Shown here one piece after another: positions 7,240 through 11,569 of a stretch of DNA of 11,569 bases. The stretch is from Desulfoprunum sp. (GTDB lineage: Bacteria > Desulfobacterota > Desulfobulbia > Desulfobulbales > Desulfocapsaceae): NCBI GenBank assembly GCA_030696435.1, contig JAUYSF010000162.1:1-11569 (forward strand), in the 5' to 3' direction. The notes under the pieces are model-generated. The model searched no databases, was not told the DNA's origin, and saw only the letters and a program-made list of their open reading frames with translations. Both the position numbers and the translations under genes were made by a program. Numbering within the stretch: position 1 is the stretch's first letter; each line of letters starts with the position of its first letter.

Positions 7240-8598
7240 ATGCAAAAACTCAGAGAGCTGTTCCGCATCCTCTTTACCTTTGATCCGACAGCGCGGCTCG
7301 ACCTCTTTGCAACCTTCCCCCTCATTAGACGTTTTTTCACACATCGCAGTAACTTAGCCATACTCAGAACCTTCGGCGACTTCGCTTTCACCGGTTTGAT
7401 TCTTCTTGGCCTGTTCGGTCCACAGGATCCCGAGCGGAATATTTCCCTGTTTCTGGCCTGGGGTATCTGGTGGACCGGGGTAGTGCTGAGCTGGTTTTTC
7501 GTCGGCAAATTCTGGTGCGGGGTCTGTCCCTTCCTGGGTATAGGTCGCCTGCTACAGCGATTCGGCCTCAGCCTCAATCTCGATCCGCCCCATGCCCTGC
7601 GGAAATACTTCATCCACATTGCCGTTCTGCTCTTTGCCGCTATCATCTGGGCCGAATCGGTGGCCGACATGAAACACTGGCCTCTCGGCACCGCCGTGCT
7701 TCTGCTCACCATCCTGTTCGGCGCGACAGCCATGGGGATGCTCTTCAAAGGGCAGGCATGGTGCCGGTATATCTGCCCCTTAGGCAAAGTCATCGGGGCC
7801 GGCGCCACAATGTCGATGATAGAACTCAGGCCAACCCCGGGTCTCTGCCGGAGCTGCGAAACAACCGCCTGCAAAAAGGGCCGCCCAGGACTTCGAGGCT
7901 GTCCGGTCTATCTGGGTGCCCATAATATCAGGAATAGCCTCGACTGCCTGCTCTGCGGCCGCTGTGTCCTGCTCTGCGACCGTGAATCGCCACGTCTGCT
8001 CCTGCGAAATCCCTTTGTTGAGCTGGTCGCCGTCAAGGGACGCGACCTTTCCTGCACCTTCATTATCCCCTTTCTCGCGGGCTCACAGTGGGCCAGATAC
8101 ATCGACAAAAATGACTGGTATCATACTTTTACGTCAACATTCTTTAATTCTGCCGCCTTGTCCTTCACGGTGCTCCTCACCCTCTGCTTCGCCGCCTTTC
8201 TAGGGATTATCACATTCGGCAACCATCTACTCGGCTTCAGACGCAGTAAGCTGCCGATACATTGCTCACCCATGATTCCGGTGCTGACACCTCTCGTCTT
8301 CAGCGGTGAACTTATCTACCGCCTCGACTATCTCCTCTCGGAAGCCGGGCGTTTCCCACAGGTGTTTGCACGACAATTTGGTCTTGCCGTTGAAGGATTT
8401 TCCTTTGTAATCCCAACCTGGCCACTGACCACCCTCTCCCTAGTGATTCTCGTTCTAGGCTATCTCGGCAGCCTTTATGTCACGTTCCTCTTTAAACACA
8501 GAAAATCACAGCCACCCCCTGAAAATTTTTCCAGTGGCTCATTGCAGGCGTTAGTCGGCACGGTGACCCTTGTCTATCTCTTCTTGGTTTTCTGGTAA
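7240..8598 (+). CDS. Polytopic membrane protein with 4Fe-4S motifs, NapH/NosR-like (Fer4_5-type)
   Basis: A 452-aa integral membrane iron-sulfur protein, probably passing electrons between the quinone pool and an unidentified partner. Hydrophobic segments lie at about 42-60, 71-89, 122-139, 148-167, 302-327, 342-357, 395-417 and 434-451. Two membrane-edge motifs of NapH/NosR proteins are present: FWCGVCP (Cys93, Cys96) and AWCRYICP (Cys175, Cys179). The loop after them has CRSC (203, 206), Cys211, GCP (221) and CLLCGRCVLLC (236, 239, 242, 246), enough for two 4Fe-4S clusters. Upstream an in-frame TGA closes the frame and ATG 7240 is the only plausible start, but it lacks a visible Shine-Dalgarno. 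The gene stands alone: no NapG, NosR flavin domain or terminal reductase is nearby. The exact subfamily is not recognised. Its stop codon abuts the integrase remnant, so the native C-terminus may have been altered by a deletion. Confidence 0.82.
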   Translation: MQKLRELFRILFTFDPTARLDLFATFPLIRRFFTHRSNLAILRTFGDFAFTGLILLGLFGPQDPERNISLFLAWGIWWTGVVLSWFFVGKFWCGVCPFLGIGRLLQRFGLSLNLDPPHALRKYFIHIAVLLFAAIIWAESVADMKHWPLGTAVLLLTILFGATAMGMLFKGQAWCRYICPLGKVIGAGATMSMIELRPTPGLCRSCETTACKKGRPGLRGCPVYLGAHNIRNSLDCLLCGRCVLLCDRESPRLLLRNPFVELVAVKGRDLSCTFIIPFLAGSQWARYIDKNDWYHTFTSTFFNSAALSFTVLLTLCFAAFLGIITFGNHLLGFRRSKLPIHCSPMIPVLTPLVFSGELIYRLDYLLSEAGRFPQVFARQFGLAVEGFSFVIPTWPLTTLSLVILVLGYLGSLYVTFLFKHRKSQPPPENFSSGSLQALVGTVTLVYLFLVFW

Positions 8599-8602
8599 CT
8601 AT

Positions 8603-8674
8603 TTTGCCGTCATTCAGCTTGAAAGAGTGTTCTTTTGGTTTCGCGCTCTTGACTTCAGGATCAGTGAGTGGCAT
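8603..8674 (-). pseudogene. Remnant of a P4-type tyrosine integrase, N-terminal 24 codons
   Basis: Starting at ATG 8672-8674 on the minus strand, the frame reads MPLTDPEVKSAKPKE, then HSFKLNDGK. That is the typical opening of phage/island integrases with the DUF4102 arm-DNA-binding domain (family pattern roughly MPLTDxxVxxAKPKEKxYKLxDGKG). The resemblance stops after DGK, 4 bp short of the stop codon of the membrane protein on the other strand; the remaining reading frame is just antisense of that gene. More than 90 percent of the integrase, including the catalytic Arg/His/Tyr domain, is absent. The start codon lies 163 bp from the 3' end of tRNA-Leu and points away from it on the tRNA strand, which is the normal geometry for tRNA-integrated islands. 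The breakpoint probably reflects deletion of the island. No convincing ribosome binding site is seen. Confidence 0.75.
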
Positions 8675-8675
8675 G

Positions 8676-8744
8676 GCGTGTTATCCAGAAATGGATACGT
8701 TGATTACATTTTGTAATGCCCACTTTGTTTCTGGATGTCGACGC
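8676..8744. repeat. Compound palindrome between integrase remnant and tRNA terminator
   Basis: Outer arms are GCGT-GTT-ATCCAGAAA (8676-8691) and TTTCTGGAT-GTCG-ACGC (8728-8744): 9 bp and 4 bp perfectly complementary, separated by a small internal loop. Inside sits a second perfect palindrome, ATTACA-TTT-TGTAAT (8703-8717). A third, TATCCA-GAAA-TGGATA (8682-8697), competes with the outer arm. Position directly upstream of the integrase start suggests an integrase promoter/operator or island-end element. A 3' structure of the plus-strand gene is the alternative. Confidence 0.55.
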
Positions 8745-8769
8745 TTTCCATCGAACTACACGGGACAAC

Positions 8770-8806
8770 AAAAAACCCGCTAACCTTTACAGGCTGCGGG
8801 TTTTTT
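8770..8806. terminator. Bidirectional rho-independent terminator
   Basis: AAAAAACCCGC (8770-8780) and GCGGGTTTTTT (8796-8806) are perfect 11-bp complements; CCT/AGG (8784-8786, 8791-8793) extends the stem inward. Both strands read a G/C stem followed by six T. On the minus strand it lies 30 nt beyond the tRNA-Leu 3' end and would close the rimI-pgk-tpiA-secG-tRNA transcript. On the plus strand it would stop read-through from the 4Fe-4S gene. Confidence 0.9.
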
Positions 8807-8836
8807 ACACTTCTTTGGACTTCTATGAATACGTTC

Positions 8837-8922
8837 TGGTGCCGAAGGCGAGACTCGAACTCGCACGACCGTGGGTCGCTACCCCCTCAAGATAGTGTGT
8901 CTACCAATTCCACCACTTCGGC
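8837..8922 (-). tRNA. tRNA-Leu, anticodon GAG
   Basis: The minus strand folds as a class II tRNA of 86 nt. The acceptor stem pairs GCCGAAG (8922-8916) with CTTCGGC, followed by discriminator A and an encoded CCA. The anticodon stem pairs CTATC with GGTAG around loop TTGAGGG, giving anticodon GAG (reads CUC/CUU). The long variable arm is CGACC-CAC-GGTCG, and the T arm is GCGAG-TTCGAGT-CTCGC. It begins 11 nt after the secG stop, so it is probably processed from the same transcript. E. coli also has a GAG leucine tRNA (leuU) directly after secG, so the pairing is an old linkage. The 3' end faces an integrase remnant, marking it as a likely integration site. Confidence 0.97.
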
Positions 8923-8933
8923 ACTGCAGAAAT

Positions 8934-9335
8934 TTATTGCTTTTTGTCCTTTGCTGTCTCATCCACCGCCTTAACAGCAGGTGCTGCCACCGGCGGCGTT
9001 TCAGCCACTTTTGCCGGCGCAGTTGTTTCTTCACTCGTTTTGACTGGTGCCTTACCCGCCTGAACCGGCTGCTCTTTTATCATACTACTCATGACTGAAT
9101 TCGTACTGCCGTGCGATGAAATATACGCAAGAGAGACAGAAGTCAACATAAAAATTATAGCAGATGCCGTTGTAATCTTATTGAGTAGCGGCAGAGGCCC
9201 TTCTGACCCAAAAAGAGACTGACTGGATCCGCCAAATGTCGCACCAATATCAGCACCTTTCCCATGCTGCAAAAGTACAATGCCTATCAGGAATAGACTG
9301 ACAATGACATGCAGAATTGTAAGCAGAGTTTCCAT
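8934..9335 (-). CDS. secG: Preprotein translocase subunit SecG
   Basis: Small membrane subunit of the SecYEG channel that assists SecA-driven protein export. The 133-aa protein has the two expected transmembrane helices (about 3-23 and 55-73). Between them lies the family signature LLQHGKGADIGATFGG (21-36) followed by SQSLFGSEG. From about 80 onward it carries an Ala/Pro/Lys/Glu-rich tail, usual in proteobacterial SecG and probably disordered. It starts 18 bp after the tpiA stop. No good Shine-Dalgarno precedes ATG 9333-9335, so translation may depend on coupling to tpiA. A tRNA-Leu gene follows after 11 nt. Confidence 0.95.
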   Translation of the reverse strand: METLLTILHVIVSLFLIGIVLLQHGKGADIGATFGGSSQSLFGSEGPLPLLNKITTASAIIFMLTSVSLAYISSHGSTNSVMSSMIKEQPVQAGKAPVKTSEETTAPAKVAETPPVAAPAVKAVDETAKDKKQ

Positions 9336-9353
9336 TCAGTTACAGTGTGAAGA

Positions 9354-10112
9354 TTATTTAAAGGCGATTATCCGCCCGAATATCTCGGCATCCAGAGCAG
9401 CACCACCTACGAGTGCCCCATCTATATCAGGCTGGGCCATGAGTTCATCAATATTGGTTGGTTTAACCGAGCCACCATACAATATTCTCGTTTGGGCGGC
9501 AATATCTTTTTCATACAGTTCAGCAATAAGTCGGCGAAGGAAGGCATGGATCTCCTGCGCCTGCTCCTTACTGGCCGTCCTGCCTGTACCGATCGCCCAT
9601 ACCGGCTCGTAGGCGATTACAACCTTGGCCATATCGGCAGCATGTACCCCTGCCAAACCTCGGCGCACCTGCTTTTCCAGGACAGTAAAGGCTTCGCCAT
9701 CCTCACGTTCTTCGAGCGTTTCGCCGACACACAGGATTATCGTCAACCCAAAGGACAGACCACCGGAGACTCTTCTATTGATCAGCTCGTCGGTTTCAAG
9801 AAAGATCTGTCGGCGCTCCGAGTGGCCGACAATAGCGGCCGCGCCACCTGCCGCCTTGATCATCACCGGCGAGATTTCCCCAGTGAACGCCCCTTTCTCC
9901 TCCCAGCAGACATTTTGTCCTGCAACAAGAATCCCTGTGTTTTCAACCGAATCGGCAACATCGGCCAACACCGTGAAAGGTGGTGCCAGCAGCACATCCC
10001 TATCCTTGATATCAGAACAAATAGTTGCAACAGCCAGCGCCAGATCGCGTGCATCTCCGGCTGTCGTATGCATCTTCCAGTTACCTGCGATCAAACTTCT
10101 TCTCTTCATCAT
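9354..10112 (-). CDS. tpiA: Triose-phosphate isomerase
   Basis: Interconverts dihydroxyacetone phosphate and glyceraldehyde 3-phosphate. The 252-aa protein has normal family length and every catalytic element: AGNWKMH with Lys13, VGHSERR with His97, [11 protein letters not shown] with Glu169 followed by the mobile loop, and the phosphate-binding YGGSVKP (212-218) and LVGGAALD. Two consecutive ATG codons are possible starts. GGGAG (10121-10117) is 4 nt from the first (10112) and 7 nt from the second (10109), so the second may be the real one, giving 251 aa. It lies 33 bp after pgk and 18 bp before secG, in one apparent operon. Confidence 0.98.
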   Translation of the reverse strand: MMKRRSLIAGNWKMHTTAGDARDLALAVATICSDIKDRDVLLAPPFTVLADVADSVENTGILVAGQNVCWEEKGAFTGEISPVMIKAAGGAAAIVGHSERRQIFLETDELINRRVSGGLSFGLTIILCVGETLEEREDGEAFTVLEKQVRRGLAGVHAADMAKVVIAYEPVWAIGTGRTASKEQAQEIHAFLRRLIAELYEKDIAAQTRILYGGSVKPTNIDELMAQPDIDGALVGGAALDAEIFGRIIAFK

Positions 10113-10145
10113 TTCACTCCCGCATGGATGCAGTTTTGCTCGTTT

Positions 10146-11321
10146 TCAACCGAGGACCTCAACACCCGGCAGAGATTTTCCTTCCATCAATTCCAGGAAA
10201 GCACCTCCGCCTGTCGACATATACGATATATTGTGTTCCTCCCCCGCCTTCTTCACTGCGGCATTCGAATCGCCGCCACCGGTGATCGATAGGGCATGGG
10301 ATGAAGCAATTGCCTGACACATAGCCATGGTTCCTCTGGCGAAGGCATCCATCTCAAAAGCCCCCATCGGCCCGTTCCAGACAATTGTCCGGGCATCCTG
10401 CAAGGCTTCTTTGAAGAGAATGGTCGTGGCCGGGCCAATATCTAGAGCCATCCATTCTTTTGGAATATCCCGATAGGTCACATTCTTAATCGTTGCATCG
10501 GGCAAAAAAGCATCGGCCACCACAAAATCGACCGGGAAAAAGAGTTTCACTCCTTTTTCTTCTGCCTTACTGACAAACTGTCGGGCCGTTTCGAGCAGAT
10601 CCTCTTCCACCTTCGAGGCACCCACATCAATACCCAAACTTTTCAAAAATGTATTGGCCATGGCACCACCAATAATCATTCGATCAACCTTGTTCAACAT
10701 ATTCTCAAGGGCTGCCAGTTTTGACGAGACCTTTGCTCCACCCACTAAGGCGGCCAGTGGTCGGATCGGCGCATCCATAGCCTTATGGAAGAAGTCTATC
10801 TCCTGCTGCAAAAGAAATCCTGCTGCCTTTTCCAGCACTCGTTCGGCGACCCCGACAACCGAGGCGTGGCCCCGATGGGAAGCGGCAAAGGCGTCATTGA
10901 TATAGACATCCGCAAGTTTTGCGAGTTTTGCGGAGAAATCAGGATCATTTGCCGTTTCAGCCTTATGAAAACGAAGATTCTCAAGCAGGATTACCCCGCC
11001 GGGTTGCAAGGCGGCCACCATCTCCTCCACCTTCTCTCCCACACAATCAGGGGCAAGGACTATTGGTTGTCCAAGAAGTTCCTGAAGACACCTCGCTACA
11101 GGCACCAGACTGAACTCCGGCATGGGCTTACCTCCTGGCCTGCCCATATGCGAACAGATGATCAACCTGCCCTGATGCTCAAGGATGTAATCGATTGTCG
11201 GCAATACCATCCGGATACGAATATCGTCAGTGATGTTGCCTTGTTCATCCATAGGCACGTTAAAATCAGCCCGGAGCAGGACTCGTTTGCCACTGAGACT
11301 CAGATCACGAATTGATTTCAT
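10146..11321 (-). CDS. pgk: Phosphoglycerate kinase
   Basis: Transfers phosphate between 1,3-bisphosphoglycerate and ADP in glycolysis and the reverse in gluconeogenesis. The 391-aa protein is typical in length. N-terminal domain motifs include RADFNVP at 17-23, [17 protein letters not shown] and NDAFAASHR. The C-terminal nucleotide-binding domain carries GGAKVSSK, the WNGPMGAFE loop, TGGGDSNAA and the [19 protein letters not shown] ending. ATG 11319-11321 overlaps the rimI stop (ATGA), with AAGGGA 5 nt upstream inside rimI. tpiA follows after 33 bp. No glyceraldehyde-3-phosphate dehydrogenase gene is in the window, although it often neighbours pgk. Confidence 0.98.
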   Translation of the reverse strand: MKSIRDLSLSGKRVLLRADFNVPMDEQGNITDDIRIRMVLPTIDYILEHQGRLIICSHMGRPGGKPMPEFSLVPVARCLQELLGQPIVLAPDCVGEKVEEMVAALQPGGVILLENLRFHKAETANDPDFSAKLAKLADVYINDAFAASHRGHASVVGVAERVLEKAAGFLLQQEIDFFHKAMDAPIRPLAALVGGAKVSSKLAALENMLNKVDRMIIGGAMANTFLKSLGIDVGASKVEEDLLETARQFVSKAEEKGVKLFFPVDFVVADAFLPDATIKNVTYRDIPKEWMALDIGPATTILFKEALQDARTIVWNGPMGAFEMDAFARGTMAMCQAIASSHALSITGGGDSNAAVKKAGEEHNISYMSTGGGAFLELMEGKSLPGVEVLG

Positions 11322-11569
11322 GGATTTCCCTTTTTTGAAATAATGAATTCCTCACGCTTAAGAAGGATTTTTCTAAAGAGTAAGGCATCTTCCTCCGGAT
11401 CTGCGTAATATTTTCTCCGTAAGCCGATCTCACTGAAGCCATGTTTACGATAGAGTTGTAGGGCCGGTATATTTCCGACCCGCACTTCCAAAAAGAGGGT
11501 ATCAACACCTCTTGTTGAAAATTCCTGTACCAGACAAGCAATGAGCGTTGAGGCAATCCCGGATTCTCT
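11318..11569 (-). CDS. rimI: GNAT N-acetyltransferase, RimI-like (C-terminal part; N-terminus beyond window)
   Basis: Translated directly from the right edge: 83 residues then TGA at 11318-11320. The strings TLFLEVRVGNIPALQLYRKHGF (given here as LFLEVR, NIPALQLY, RKHGF), then RRKYYADPEEDALLF, are the hallmark C-terminal half of RimI: motif A/B with the conserved Asn and the Tyr of LYxKxGF, and the YY...EDA stretch. RimI acetylates the N-terminal amino group of ribosomal protein S18 in E. coli; relatives may have wider targets. About half of a roughly 150-aa protein is visible. Its stop overlaps the pgk start by the ATGA arrangement, so the two are co-translated. Assignment to RimI rather than another GNAT rests on these motifs only. 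Confidence 0.8.
   Translation of the reverse strand, partial: RESGIASTLIACLVQEFSTRGVDTLFLEVRVGNIPALQLYRKHGFSEIGLRRKYYADPEEDALLFRKILLKREEFIISKKGNP

Noticed and set aside
7759..7766. TGGTGCCG inside the 4Fe-4S gene, matching the start of the tRNA 3' end, as a possible attR
   Set aside because: Only 8 bp match and they encode the conserved Trp-Cys of AWCRYICP; chance is sufficient.
7155..7874. 239-codon minus-strand frame opposite the 4Fe-4S protein
   Set aside because: Arg/Pro/Ser-rich with no recognisable domain, antisense to a gene with ordered cysteine motifs.
8735..8974. Plus-strand open frame containing WCRRRDSNSHDRGS
   Set aside because: This is the typical artefact of translating a leucine tRNA gene on its antisense strand; the tRNA fold is complete.
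11305..11556. 83-codon minus-strand frame in another phase at the right edge
   Set aside because: The neighbouring frame gives a continuous RimI-like GNAT sequence ending in an ATGA overlap with pgk, so this one is a shadow.
1..11569. CRISPR arrays, insertion sequences, rRNA
   Set aside because: No regularly spaced direct repeats, transposase motifs or rRNA-like sequence were seen in the window.

Overview
The window looks like chromosomal DNA of a Gram-negative, probably fatty-acid-oxidising member of Desulfobacterota (the gene set and protein style recall Desulfobulbales-type sulfate reducers). That is an inference from protein flavour and gene order, not from a marker gene. Most of the window is core metabolism. 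One short stretch, 6835-8830, looks accessory.

Region 1 (1-6834) is a divergent beta-oxidation locus. On the minus strand an operon runs from 5352 to the left edge: long-chain acyl-CoA synthetase, then a fused 3-hydroxyacyl-CoA dehydrogenase/enoyl-CoA hydratase (ATGA overlap with the ligase), then a 3-ketoacyl-CoA thiolase cut by the left edge. Together these activate a fatty acid, hydrate and oxidise the enoyl-CoA, and cleave the ketoacyl-CoA. The acyl-CoA dehydrogenase is not in the window. Divergently, from 5548 on the plus strand, lies a second thiolase of the acetoacetyl-CoA (AtoB-like) type with an N-terminal insertion. The 195-bp space between them holds a good sigma70-type promoter for the minus operon, and a 6-bp-arm inverted repeat sits on its -35 box.

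Region 2 (6835-8830) holds a gene-free stretch with an RNA-like arrangement of competing inverted repeats (6870-6954), and an orphan NapH/NosR-like polytopic membrane protein with 4Fe-4S motifs (7240-8598). Directly after that gene's stop codon is a 24-codon remnant of the N-terminus of a phage-type tyrosine integrase (minus strand, 8603-8674). Next come a compound palindrome (8676-8744) and a bidirectional terminator (8770-8806). A tRNA gene with its 3' end facing an integrase start codon is the classic layout of a tRNA-integrated island, so this looks like the scar of one.

Region 3 (8837-11569) is a minus-strand housekeeping operon read from the right edge: rimI (partial), pgk, tpiA, secG, tRNA-Leu(GAG). 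The rimI stop overlaps the pgk start, tpiA and secG are 18 bp apart, and the tRNA starts 11 nt after the secG stop, so the set is probably co-transcribed up to the 8770-8806 terminator. pgk and tpiA serve glycolysis/gluconeogenesis, secG serves protein export, and rimI encodes an N-acetyltransferase.

The strongest candidate for something undescribed is the integrase/tRNA-Leu scar with its palindrome. Next is the two-state-looking fold downstream of the second thiolase. No complete novel system is visible.
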